7,491 nucleotides of DNA, from positions 1 through 7,491 of the forward strand of contig DAOTTX010000463.1 of assembly GCA_034437515.1 (NCBI GenBank), in the 5' to 3' direction. The notes under the pieces are model-generated. The model made no database searches, was not told where the DNA came from, and saw only the letters and a program-made list of their open reading frames with translations. Every line of letters begins with the position of its first letter. Positions within the stretch are counted from its first letter, which is position 1. Of this stretch, positions 1 through 6,147 are shown one piece after another. Origin of the DNA: DAOTTX01 sp034437515. Lineage in GTDB: Bacteria; Chloroflexota; Anaerolineae; Aggregatilineales; Phototrophicaceae. The translations under genes and the position numbers were made by a program.

Positions 1-52
1 CTTTTATGCGTTGTTTTCTTCACCAATCTGCCCAATAAATAGTGATTATGGG

Positions 53-72
53 CAAAAACATGTCCGTTTTTG
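53..72. repeat. 7-bp inverted repeat upstream of the methyltransferase gene
   Basis: CAAAAAC (53-59) and GTTTTTG (66-72) form a perfect 7-bp stem with a 6-base loop. A second, weaker pair, TGCCCA (29-34) and TGGGCA (49-54), overlaps it. The stem is A/T-dominated and has no T-run directly after it, so it is a poor intrinsic terminator. It could be the tail of an upstream gene's terminator or part of the promoter region of the restriction-modification pair. I see no gene in bases 1-115. Confidence 0.4.
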
Positions 73-115
73 TAATAAATTTCGTAAACCACAGAAAGTG
101 TTAGAACCAGAAACG

Positions 116-124
116 TGCTATACT
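116..124 (+). promoter_or_regulatory. Extended -10 promoter of the restriction-modification operon
   Basis: TGCTATACT is an extended -10 element: TG, one base, then TATACT, five of six to consensus. No good -35 lies at the usual distance, which is common for extended -10 promoters. Transcription would begin near 131, giving a leader of about 28 nt before the ATG at 159. The element overlaps the palindrome at 122-135. Confidence 0.5.
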
Positions 125-135
125 GAAATTTCAGT
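122..135. promoter_or_regulatory. Perfect 14-bp palindrome over the promoter, candidate operator
   Basis: ACTGAAATTTCAGT reads the same on both strands. It covers the last three bases of the -10 element and the predicted transcription start. A dimeric repressor or an autoregulating methyltransferase bound here would block initiation. No controller (C) protein gene is visible in the window, so the binding protein is unknown. Placement is seen directly; operator function is inferred. Confidence 0.45.
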
Positions 136-158
136 TTGTTTTATCTTTGGGAACAAAA

Positions 159-1046
159 ATGACCAATCTTGTTACTCTTGATGAGGTCTTTGCAGAAAAA
201 GAACAACATCCACAGGTGAACAGTATTTATTGTGGACGCTGTGAGGATGTTCTCAATACCTTCGCGACTGATAGCGTAGATTTAATTATTACTTCACCAC
301 CATATGCAGATAGTCGCCGTAAGACATATGGTGGAATTCATCCCAATCAGTATGTTGATTGGTTTCTTCCAATTTCAGAAGAACTGAAGCGTGTGCTCAA
401 ACCAGACGGATCATTCGTGCTGAATATCAAAGAACGAGTCGTCAAGGGCGAAAGGCATACATATGTGATCGAATTAATCCTTGCTATGCGTAAGCAAGGT
501 TGGCTATGGACAGAGGAATATTGCTGGCATAAGAAAAATTCTTATCCCGGTAAATGGCCTAACAGATTTCGTGACTCGTGGGAACGCTGCTTGCATTTCA
601 ACAAACAGCGTAAGTTCGCAATGTATCAAGATGCGGTTAAAGTACCTATTGGTGATTGGGCAGAAAGCCGTTTGAAGAATCTGAGCGAAACAGATAAAAA
701 CCGCGACGAGTCAAAAGTCAACAGTGGCTTCGGTAAGAACATTTCCAACTGGGTCGGACGAGAGACTGTCTATCCAAATAACGTACTACATATGGCAACT
801 GAAACTTCTAATCAGAAACATAGTGCAGCATTTCCCGTGAGTTTGCCTGAGTGGTTCATTAAACTTTTTACTCAGTCTGATGACATTGTTCTGGATCCTT
901 TCATGGGTTCCGGTACAACGGGAGTTGCTGCTAAACAACTCGGTCGCTACTACGTAGGGATTGAAAAAGAACACGGATATTGTGGCTATGCAGCACAACG
1001 AATTGCAGCAGTGAGGTTTGGTGAGAGCATAGATGCAACTGATTAA
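159..1046 (+). CDS. Type II DNA methyltransferase, beta class, probably N4-cytosine
   Basis: This is the modification enzyme of a type II restriction-modification pair. It transfers a methyl group from S-adenosylmethionine to a base in the site cut by the partner nuclease, protecting host DNA. The catalytic motif IV, TSPPY, lies near residues 45-49, and the AdoMet-binding motif I, DPFMGSGTT, near 246-254. Motif IV before motif I is the beta-class order, and SPPY (rather than DPPY) is usual for N4-cytosine methylation. ADSRRKTYGG follows motif IV, as in PvuII-like relatives. At 295 residues the length is normal. I prefer ATG 159, with GGGA six bases upstream, over an in-frame TTG at 147. The 3' end overlaps the nuclease gene by 14 bases. 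The gene is AT-rich compared with the DNA after 1768, suggesting transfer. Target sequence cannot be read from the protein, and N6-adenine methylation is not excluded. Confidence 0.88.
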   Translation: MTNLVTLDEVFAEKEQHPQVNSIYCGRCEDVLNTFATDSVDLIITSPPYADSRRKTYGGIHPNQYVDWFLPISEELKRVLKPDGSFVLNIKERVVKGERHTYVIELILAMRKQGWLWTEEYCWHKKNSYPGKWPNRFRDSWERCLHFNKQRKFAMYQDAVKVPIGDWAESRLKNLSETDKNRDESKVNSGFGKNISNWVGRETVYPNNVLHMATETSNQKHSAAFPVSLPEWFIKLFTQSDDIVLDPFMGSGTTGVAAKQLGRYYVGIEKEHGYCGYAAQRIAAVRFGESIDATD

Positions 1047-1767
1047 CTGGTCTGTGACTGAACAATTCATTCATGATGAGATCATACAGTTTCACGAAAA
1101 GCGTCTAAAAAGATTAGAAAAGACTAACCTCAAGGGTATTTTGAGGAAGAACCCTTATCTATTTCGTGCGAAGAACCTATTTACAGCATCTGAATTGATC
1201 ACTTCAATGTTGGATGCACGTTTATCCTCATCTGAAGAGAAGATGTTTGGTGACTTTCTTGAACGTACAGTTTTGTTTATCACTGCTCAGACCGTTGATG
1301 GTCGCAAGTCATCCGCACGAGGTATTGATTTAGAATTTACCGAAGAACAAACACGCTATCTCGTTTCCATCAAATCTGGCCCGAACTGGGGCAATAGCTC
1401 ACAATATCAAAGTCTACGAACAAACTTTAAAAACGCGGTGAGAATTATCCGCCAAGCTGAAACAGGTGTTCATTTACAATCGATACTCGGTATTTGTTAT
1501 GGTAAAGCACAGCGTACTGATACGGGTGACTATATTAAACTTATTGGACAGAGCTTCTGGCATTTTATCTCTGACGATCCAGAGCTTTATCTTCGAATTA
1601 TTGAACCAATCGCCTTCCAGGCACGCGAATATGACGAGCGTATGATTGAAACCCGCGCAGCAATCGAGAACAAATTAGTTAGAGAGTTTGCAAACGAATA
1701 TTGTTTTGAGGATGGTCGAATTGACTGGAACAAACTGGTTAGCTTTAATAGTGAAAATCTGAAATGA
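1033..1767 (+). CDS. Type II restriction endonuclease (PmeII-like family)
   Basis: This 244-residue protein is the likely cutting partner of the methyltransferase just upstream. The evidence is position (14-base overlap, GGTGAG at 1020-1025 as ribosome binding site seven bases before ATG 1033), shared low GC, and family-like motifs. These are KNPYLFRAKN near 39-48, LSSSEEKMFGDFLE near 64-77, GIDLEF at 97-102 and YLVSIKSGPNWGN at 109-121. From memory these match the PmeII-type family of type II enzymes, a recollection I cannot check here. A PD-(D/E)XK-type core is plausible, with D99 and K114 as metal-site residues. The position two before the lysine is serine (S112), so the second acid must come from elsewhere, perhaps E77 or E101. 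The frame is intact. The stop TGA is one base before the livG start. The cut site is not predictable. Confidence 0.75.
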   Translation: MQLINWSVTEQFIHDEIIQFHEKRLKRLEKTNLKGILRKNPYLFRAKNLFTASELITSMLDARLSSSEEKMFGDFLERTVLFITAQTVDGRKSSARGIDLEFTEEQTRYLVSIKSGPNWGNSSQYQSLRTNFKNAVRIIRQAETGVHLQSILGICYGKAQRTDTGDYIKLIGQSFWHFISDDPELYLRIIEPIAFQAREYDERMIETRAAIENKLVREFANEYCFEDGRIDWNKLVSFNSENLK

Positions 1768-1768
1768 C

Positions 1769-2536
1769 ATGCTCGAACTCAACAAAGTCTCCCGGCGGTT
1801 TGGTGGCCTGCAAGCCCTTAGCGATGTTGATCTGACCGTGCCCGAAGGGCGTATCGTCGGGTTGATCGGCCCGAACGGTGCGGGCAAAACCACACTCATC
1901 AACAACATCAGCGGCCTTGACCACCCCACCAGCGGCACGATCCATTTTGAGGGGACGCCCATTCACCAGGCCGCGCCGCATAAGATCACGCAGTTGGGCA
2001 TCGCCCGGACGTACCAGAACATCCGCTTATTTGGCGAGATGACGCCGTTGGGCAATCTACTGGTAGGGCAGCACGCGCAGGGCGTCGCCAGCTTGATCGA
2101 CGCGATCATCTTTCGTCCGCGCTTTCTGCGCGAGGAACGCCGGCTGCACCAACACGCTCACGCTCTGCTCGACCGCTTTGAACTCGCGCATGTCGCCGAC
2201 GTCGCCGCCGCAAATCTGCCCTATGGCGACCAACGCCGCTTAGAGATGGCGCGTGCGCTCGCCACCGCGCCTAAATTGCTGCTGCTCGATGAACCCACCG
2301 CCGGGATGAATCCGACGGAAACCCGCACCCTCGGTGAGCAGGTACTACGCTTGAAAGACGAAGGGCTGGCGGTGCTGGTCATCGAGCATGATATGTCGCT
2401 GATCCATCAGGTGTGTGATGAGGTCTATGTGCTGAACTTCGGGCAGATCATCGCGCATGACACGCCGGAGCAGATCAAGAACAATCCGGATGTAATCGAA
2501 GCCTACTTAGGAAAAGACGACGATGGCACTGCTTGA
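1769..2536 (+). CDS. livG: Branched-chain amino acid ABC transporter ATPase LivG
   Basis: LivG is one of two cytoplasmic ATPases that power a LivHM-type permease importing leucine, isoleucine, valine or related substrates. Visible motifs are Walker A GPNGAGKT (34-41), Q-loop Q83, a LivG-style signature LPYGDQRRLE (150-159), Walker B LLLLDEP with D174 and E175, and the switch histidine in VIEHD (H207). At 255 residues it is full length. The start is fixed: the frame is closed by a stop at 1760-1762, and the N-terminus MLELNKVSRRFGG is typical. It begins one base after the stop of the restriction gene (TGACATG) and has no clear ribosome binding site, so it may now depend on coupling to that gene. 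It overlaps livF by 14 bases. GC is sharply higher than upstream. Substrate could also be amides or other amino acids, since this family is broad. Confidence 0.92.
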   Translation: MLELNKVSRRFGGLQALSDVDLTVPEGRIVGLIGPNGAGKTTLINNISGLDHPTSGTIHFEGTPIHQAAPHKITQLGIARTYQNIRLFGEMTPLGNLLVGQHAQGVASLIDAIIFRPRFLREERRLHQHAHALLDRFELAHVADVAAANLPYGDQRRLEMARALATAPKLLLLDEPTAGMNPTETRTLGEQVLRLKDEGLAVLVIEHDMSLIHQVCDEVYVLNFGQIIAHDTPEQIKNNPDVIEAYLGKDDDGTA

Positions 2537-3227
2537 GGTTGAAAGCATTCAGGCCGGTTACGGTTCGATCACCGCACTGCGTGATGTTTCCTTCCAATTA
2601 GAGGAGGGGCAGGTCGTCAGCTTGATCGGTGCGAACGGCGCGGGTAAGAGCACGACCTTGAACACCATCAGCGGCTTGCTCCATCCCTGGAACGGACACA
2701 TCCGTTTTGATGGGCAAACCATCACCGGCTGGCGTCCGGATCGCATCGCCAAGCGTGGCTTGGTGCAGGTGCCGGAAGGCCGTCAGGTGATCGCCAATAT
2801 GTCTGTGTACGAGAATCTGATGATCGGCTCCAATGCGGTTGGGTATAAAGACGGGGACGTCCGCATCAAACAAATCTTCGAGCGGTTCCCACGGCTGAGC
2901 GAACGCCGCACCCAGAAGGCCGGCTTGCTCAGTGGCGGGGAGCAGCAAATGCTCGCGGTCGGTCGTGCCTTGATGATGCGTCCCCGGTTGCTGATGCTCG
3001 ACGAACCGAGTATGGGACTGGCACCGCTGCTGGTCAACGAGGTTTTCGACATCATCAGGGACATCAAGGCGCAGGGTATCCCGATCTTATTAGTGGAGCA
3101 AAACGCACGCAAGGCGCTGGAAATTGCCGATTATGTCTATGTGTTAGAACGTGGGACAATTGCGAAATCGGGCGCGGCATCATCATTACGTCAGGATCAG
3201 GAGATCATCGCTGCGTATCTCGGTTAG
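2523..3227 (+). CDS. livF: Branched-chain amino acid ABC transporter ATPase LivF
   Basis: LivF is the second ATPase of the Liv-type importer and would form a heterodimer with LivG under the permease. Walker A GANGAGKS is at 36-43, Q-loop Q82 sits within LVQVPEGR, the signature LSGGEQQ at 136-142, and Walker B LLMLDEP has D160 and E161. The switch position is glutamine (Q193 in LLVEQNA), which is normal for LivF and helps tell it from LivG. VPEGR after the Q-loop is another LivF mark. At 234 residues it is full length. ATG 2523 has AGGA at 2509-2512 inside the end of livG, so the two are translated together. The stop overlaps the convergent receiver gene's stop by bases, and no terminator lies between them. 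No livK, livH or livM is present in the window. Confidence 0.93.
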   Translation: MALLEVESIQAGYGSITALRDVSFQLEEGQVVSLIGANGAGKSTTLNTISGLLHPWNGHIRFDGQTITGWRPDRIAKRGLVQVPEGRQVIANMSVYENLMIGSNAVGYKDGDVRIKQIFERFPRLSERRTQKAGLLSGGEQQMLAVGRALMMRPRLLMLDEPSMGLAPLLVNEVFDIIRDIKAQGIPILLVEQNARKALEIADYVYVLERGTIAKSGAASSLRQDQEIIAAYLG

Positions 3228-3583
3228 CGGTCGTCTTTGATGACCTTCTCGATCATAGTGATGAGGTCATCAATCGGGAAGGGCTTTTTGATGTAGGCAT
3301 CCGCTTGTGCGCCGGATTTTTCGTGGGCATGGGTGCCGGTCATAAAGACAAACGGAATTTTGCTAGTTTCGGCGTCCTCGCGCAGCCTGCGGAAGACCTC
3401 GTAACCGTCCATACCGGGCATCATAATATCTGAAACGATGACATCCGGATTTTCTTCGTTCGCCAGTCTGATTCCTTCGATACCGTCCGCTGCGGAGATG
3501 ACGGTGTAGCCTTCATAACCAAGGATCTCCGTAATATCATTACGGAGATCTGCATAGTCTTCGATAATCAATATCGTTGTCAT
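3224..3583 (-). CDS. Stand-alone receiver-domain response regulator
   Basis: This 119-residue protein is a CheY-like receiver with no output domain. It would take a phosphoryl group from a histidine kinase on D52 and act through protein contacts. Conserved residues are the acidic pair E8/D9, phospho-acceptor D52 in VSDIMMPGMDG, T82 in FMTG, and K100 before the cis-proline in KKPF. The frame runs upstream to 3625, but I start at the cat at 3581-3583: MTTILIIED is the usual receiver N-terminus, and GGAG lies six to nine bases upstream in AGAGGAGAATCAC. No kinase is adjacent, so its partner is unknown. Its stop overlaps the livF stop tail to tail. A perfect dyad occupies codons 12-20. The role could be motility, signalling relay or regulation of a nearby process; the sequence does not say. 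Confidence 0.88.
   Translation of the reverse strand: MTTILIIEDYADLRNDITEILGYEGYTVISAADGIEGIRLANEENPDVIVSDIMMPGMDGYEVFRRLREDAETSKIPFVFMTGTHAHEKSGAQADAYIKKPFPIDDLITMIEKVIKDDR
3524..3550 (-). repeat. Perfect 12-bp inverted repeat with 3-nt loop inside the receiver gene
   Basis: On the + strand GATCTCCGTAAT (3524-3535) and ATTACGGAGATC (3539-3550) are exact reverse complements separated by ATC. In the receiver mRNA this is a 12-bp hairpin with a tri-loop, at nucleotides 34-60 of the coding region. It starts and ends on codon boundaries and encodes D12 to I20 (DLRNDITEI). It lies outside the ribosome binding site, so any effect would be on early elongation, mRNA stability or as a DNA-binding dyad. 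The structure is directly seen; a function is only a guess. Confidence 0.7.
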
Positions 3584-3623
3584 GTGATTCTCCTCTGAAC
3601 ATTGTAATTGTCCCATATGATTC

Positions 3624-3636
3624 ATTGTAAAACAAT
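3624..3636. promoter_or_regulatory. Dyad ATTGT-N3-ACAAT in the divergent receiver/LysE intergenic region
   Basis: The 117-base AT-rich gap (3584-3700) between the divergent receiver and LysE genes must carry both promoters. It contains ATTGTAAAACAAT (3624-3636), and a second pairing, AACAAT (3631-3636) with ATTGTT (3645-3650). Read on the minus strand, the dyad holds TACAAT, a fair -10 for the receiver gene, but no good -35 accompanies it. For LysE, TTATAC at 3667-3672 is a possible -10. The same dyad pattern recurs before the FHA gene at 4336-4348. Confidence 0.35.
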
Positions 3637-3700
3637 TGATGGTTATTGTTTGTCAGAGAAATCAAATTATACGCTAGACCTATAACTTCAGGAGCATAGC

Positions 3701-4321
3701 TTGATCGCACTTATCTCTCAGGGCATTAGCCTGGGCTTCACCGCCGGGAACTCACCCGGCCCGCTGCAAAGTTTTCTCATCAGCACCACGCTAAGCCGGG
3801 GATGGCAACAGGCACTGGTGATTATCCTCTCGCCGTTGCTCACCGATGCACCGATCATTTTGCTGATGACGTTTGTGCTGACGCAGCTCCCCGCCAGCGC
3901 GTTGGATGTGGTGCGGGTGGTGGGCGGTGTATTCGTGCTGTGGCTGGCGTGGAATACGTGGCGGTCTATCCGCGCCGGGGAAGGCATACGCGGCGACGAA
4001 AACGCGCCGGTCGTCAACCGGCGTAGTCTGCTGTGGCGGGCGATGACGGTAAACTACCTCAGCCCTGGCCCCTATATCTTCTGGTTTACGGTCAACGGGC
4101 CGCTGCTGCGTGAGGCGCTGGATCAATCCTTGTGGCACGGGTTGGCGTTTCTGGTCAGCTTTTACGGGGCGTTCATGCTGGTGATGGCGGCCTGGGTGCT
4201 GGCTTTTGACCGTCTGCGCCGGGTTGACCCGCGTGTGACGCAAGCCGCACTGACGCTCACGCTGGTGGTGCTGGCAGGTTTGGGTTTTGTTTTGATCGGG
4301 CAAGGAATTGGTGTGTTGTAA
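3701..4321 (+). CDS. LysE/RhtB-type amino acid exporter
   Basis: This 206-residue membrane protein belongs to the LysE/RhtB translocator superfamily, which exports amino acids or related small molecules using the proton gradient. The N-terminal half has the family mark in GFTAGNSPGP (residues 12-21), next to the first membrane helix. About six hydrophobic segments are visible, roughly 1-25, 38-62, 68-87, 112-135, 144-168 and 182-204. NYLSPGPYIFW is the second-half counterpart conserved in the family. The start is TTG 3701, supported by AGGAG at 3690-3694 six bases upstream; no better ATG precedes the family motif. It is divergent from the receiver gene and followed by the FHA gene after 78 bases. 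Its substrate cannot be inferred. A link to the nearby Liv-type importer is possible but not shown. Confidence 0.83.
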   Translation: MIALISQGISLGFTAGNSPGPLQSFLISTTLSRGWQQALVIILSPLLTDAPIILLMTFVLTQLPASALDVVRVVGGVFVLWLAWNTWRSIRAGEGIRGDENAPVVNRRSLLWRAMTVNYLSPGPYIFWFTVNGPLLREALDQSLWHGLAFLVSFYGAFMLVMAAWVLAFDRLRRVDPRVTQAALTLTLVVLAGLGFVLIGQGIGVL

Positions 4322-4335
4322 GGCGAGGTTTTAAA

Positions 4336-4348
4336 ATTGTGATACAAT
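4336..4348 (+). promoter_or_regulatory. Extended -10 promoter within a dyad, upstream of the FHA gene
   Basis: TGATACAAT (4340-4348) is an extended -10: TG, one base, then TACAAT. No convincing -35 lies 15-19 bases upstream. Transcription would start near 4355, leaving a leader of about 45 nt before ATG 4400. The -10 sits inside ATTGTGATACAAT (4336-4348), the same ATTGT-N3-ACAAT dyad seen at 3624-3636, so a repressor site over the promoter is conceivable. The FHA gene could also be read through from the LysE gene. Confidence 0.42.
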
Positions 4349-4399
4349 ATCTTGCTTAATATTGAAACGGACTTCTATCAGGAATCAAGGTTCCGAGCG

Positions 4400-5080
4400 A
4401 TGAGCGAGCCGTCGAAACTAGCGAAAATCGTATGGACAAACCCCGAAACCGGGGAAGATCAAGAACACGTATTGGTCGAAGGGGCCACCGCGACGATTGG
4501 TCGCGCCTCGACCAATGACATTGCCGTGCCAGATCGCCATATCTCACGGCAGCACGCTGTCGTCACCTACCGTGACGGCATCTTTATGATTAGCGACCTC
4601 AACAGCGCGAACGGCACCTTCGTAAACGATGTTGAGATCACCGAGCCATTCCCATTGTTTTCCGGTGATGTGATCCGCCTTTTCGTCCCGACGCTGAAGT
4701 TCACCGCCGCGACGGAAGAGGACTCCAAGGTTGCCGAGGAAACGGGCAAACTCATCACCGCCAGCTTGAACATCGGCAAAGGCCAATTGATTATCACCAG
4801 TGGGCCGCAGGAAGGCCAGACGATCCCGCTGGTGCTCGATGAGATCACGGTCGGGCGGGCTATCGCCAGCGCGACCTGGGAAATCGGCCTGCAAGACCCC
4901 TCCGTCTCCCGTCCGCACGCCAAGCTCAAGCAAGAGGACGGAAAGTGGAAAGTCTACGACCTGGGCAGTTCCAACGGGACGTTCGTTAATGACGCGCAGG
5001 TGATCGACGAGGGCCGCCCACTCAGGGATGGTGATACAGTCAAGTTCGGTGCGACGCTGCTGCTCTACCTGGCACGTTGA
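4400..5080 (+). CDS. Tandem FHA-domain protein
   Basis: This 226-residue soluble protein is built of two forkhead-associated domains, which bind phosphothreonine peptides in Ser/Thr kinase signalling. The first spans about 24-100: GR at 34-35, S49 and H52 in HISRQH, NG at 71-72 and N76. The second spans about 142-224: GR at 152-153, S170 and H173 in VSRPH, and SSNGTFVND at 190-198. Both keep the residues needed for phosphopeptide contact. A linker rich in acidic and polar residues (about 103-122) joins them. No kinase, membrane helix or enzyme domain is attached, so it is probably an adaptor. I use ATG 4400, with AAGG nine bases upstream, rather than the in-frame TTG at 4352, which adds a non-homologous tail. 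No Ser/Thr kinase is adjacent. The 3' end overlaps the convergent phosphatase gene by 16 bases. Confidence 0.88.
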   Translation: MSEPSKLAKIVWTNPETGEDQEHVLVEGATATIGRASTNDIAVPDRHISRQHAVVTYRDGIFMISDLNSANGTFVNDVEITEPFPLFSGDVIRLFVPTLKFTAATEEDSKVAEETGKLITASLNIGKGQLIITSGPQEGQTIPLVLDEITVGRAIASATWEIGLQDPSVSRPHAKLKQEDGKWKVYDLGSSNGTFVNDAQVIDEGRPLRDGDTVKFGATLLLYLAR

Positions 5081-5883
5081 ACCGTTGCCAGCACATCGAG
5101 TATCTGCGGATGGAGCGCCGGTGATGCCGCCACTAGCTGGCCTTCAGCACCGATATGGTCGCCGTCATCGCCGGTATAATCGGTCACCAGCCCACCCGCT
5201 TCACGCACTATCACTACCCCCCCCAGCAGATCCCAGGGGTTGAGCGCACGTTCCCAATAGCCGTCAAAGCGCCCCGCCGCCACATAGCATAGGTCAATCG
5301 CCGCTGAACCCAACCGTCGCAAGCCGCGAGTCCGGGTGAGGAAAGCCGTCCACTCCGCGATGTTGTTATTAGGGTTGGTGTATTTGTCATAAGCGAAGCC
5401 GCTGGCGAGCACACATTGGTCAAGCGCGGTCTTATTGCTGACCTGAAGTGCCTTACCGTTGATGGTCGCACCGCTGCCCACCGCCGCGCTGAACAACTCA
5501 TCCGCGACGGGGATGTAGACCACGCCGACCAAGGGGCGCATGTTGGCGTCCGTCAGCGCCAAACTGACCGAAAATACCGGGATGCCGTTGGCGAAGTTGG
5601 TCGTACCGTCCAATGGATCGACATACCAGCGATACTCGGCAGATTCAACAGGCGCACCCATGCCGCCGCCTTCCTCGCCGACGATGTGATGCGTAGGGAA
5701 ATTGGCTTGCAGTGCCGCGACGATCTTCTTTTCGGCGGCTTTATCAGCGTCGGTCACGATGTCGTAAGGGGTGCCTTTGGTGGTCTGCTCAAAACTGGTA
5801 TGGAAGAAGCCGAGCAGCGTGGTGGCGGCATCACGGGCGATGCCTTCGGCGGTTATACGAACTTGGTTAAGGTCGATTGTCAT
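5065..5883 (-). CDS. Inositol monophosphatase family protein
   Basis: This 272-residue enzyme belongs to the Mg2+-dependent inositol monophosphatase superfamily, which hydrolyses phosphate from inositol phosphates, histidinol phosphate, PAP or sugar phosphates. Metal-binding residues are all present: E70 in GEEGG, D89, L91 and D92 in DPLDGTTNF (89-97), and D218 in NPWDLLGG. Length matches the family. The ATG at 5881-5883 gives the usual N-terminus (about 14 residues before the first helix). It follows the T-tract of the cold-shock terminator by no bases, and no ribosome binding site is visible, so translation may be leaderless or depend on readthrough of that terminator. The substrate is not determined; suhB-, hisN- and cysQ-like roles are all possible. 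The gene converges on and overlaps the FHA gene at the 3' end. Confidence 0.9.
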   Translation of the reverse strand: MTIDLNQVRITAEGIARDAATTLLGFFHTSFEQTTKGTPYDIVTDADKAAEKKIVAALQANFPTHHIVGEEGGGMGAPVESAEYRWYVDPLDGTTNFANGIPVFSVSLALTDANMRPLVGVVYIPVADELFSAAVGSGATINGKALQVSNKTALDQCVLASGFAYDKYTNPNNNIAEWTAFLTRTRGLRRLGSAAIDLCYVAAGRFDGYWERALNPWDLLGGVVIVREAGGLVTDYTGDDGDHIGAEGQLVAASPALHPQILDVLATVQRAR

Positions 5884-5920
5884 AAAAGAAAAGCGGGCGA
5901 CCGTCTTAGAGGTCGCCCGC
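5884..5920 (-). terminator. Intrinsic terminator of the cold-shock gene
   Basis: On the minus strand a perfect 10-bp GC-rich stem (GCGGGCGACC and GGTCGCCCGC, + positions 5893-5902 and 5911-5920) encloses an 8-base loop and is followed by TTTTCTTTT. It begins 11 bases after the cold-shock stop codon. This is a textbook rho-independent terminator for minus-strand transcription. The T-tract ends exactly where the phosphatase ATG begins. Confidence 0.9.
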
Positions 5921-5931
5921 CGTTATGGTCG

Positions 5932-6147
5932 CTAGCTCACTGCCATAGTGACATTGCTGGCTTGCTTGCCTTTCGGCCCTTCGGTCAACTCGAATTCGAC
6001 CTCCTGGCCTTCTTCGAGTGAGCGGTATCCCGGCATCTGGATTGCTGAGAAGTGGACAAAAACATCTTCGCCATCTTCTCGACTAATGAAACCATAGCCT
6101 TTTTCCGCGCTGAACCACTTTACGGTTCCAGTGATACGCTCTGACAT
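5932..6147 (-). CDS. Cold-shock domain protein (CspA family)
   Basis: This 71-residue protein is a single cold-shock domain that binds single-stranded RNA and DNA and melts mRNA structure, especially at low temperature. RNP1 is KGYGFIS (16-22) and RNP2 is VFVHF (29-33); W11 and F12 in KWF complete the aromatic binding face. Length and the start MSERITGTVKWF are typical. AGGAG at 6159-6163 is the ribosome binding site, 11 bases from the ATG, slightly longer than usual. A promoter at 6306-6335 and a leader of about 150 nt precede it, resembling the long leaders of cold-inducible csp genes. It is monocistronic, ended by a strong terminator. Whether it is cold-induced or constitutive cannot be read from the protein. 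Confidence 0.95.
   Translation of the reverse strand: MSERITGTVKWFSAEKGYGFISREDGEDVFVHFSAIQMPGYRSLEEGQEVEFELTEGPKGKQASNVTMAVS

Noticed and set aside
147..158. TTG start extending the methyltransferase by four residues
   Set aside because: The ATG at 159 has GGGA at a normal distance, whereas the TTG overlaps that site and has no ribosome binding site of its own.
3584..3625. Longer N-terminus for the receiver protein
   Set aside because: The extra residues precede the conserved first strand of the receiver, and the ribosome binding site AGGAG lies within that extension just before the inner ATG.
3650..3672. TTGTCA with TTATAC as a LysE promoter
   Set aside because: Only 11 bases separate the two elements, too short for a sigma-70-type promoter; other -35 choices are weak.
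3791..4303. 170-codon open frame on the minus strand antisense to LysE
   Set aside because: Low-complexity, charged composition with many His/Gln/Pro/Arg and no recognisable motif; a shadow of the exporter gene.
4352..4399. TTG start adding 16 residues to the FHA protein
   Set aside because: No ribosome binding site before it, it lies about where transcription is predicted to begin, and the added residues do not look like FHA sequence.
5416..6021. 201-codon open frame on the + strand
   Set aside because: It is antisense to the phosphatase and the end of the cold-shock gene and shows no domain; it is explained by GC-rich codon structure and crosses the terminator.
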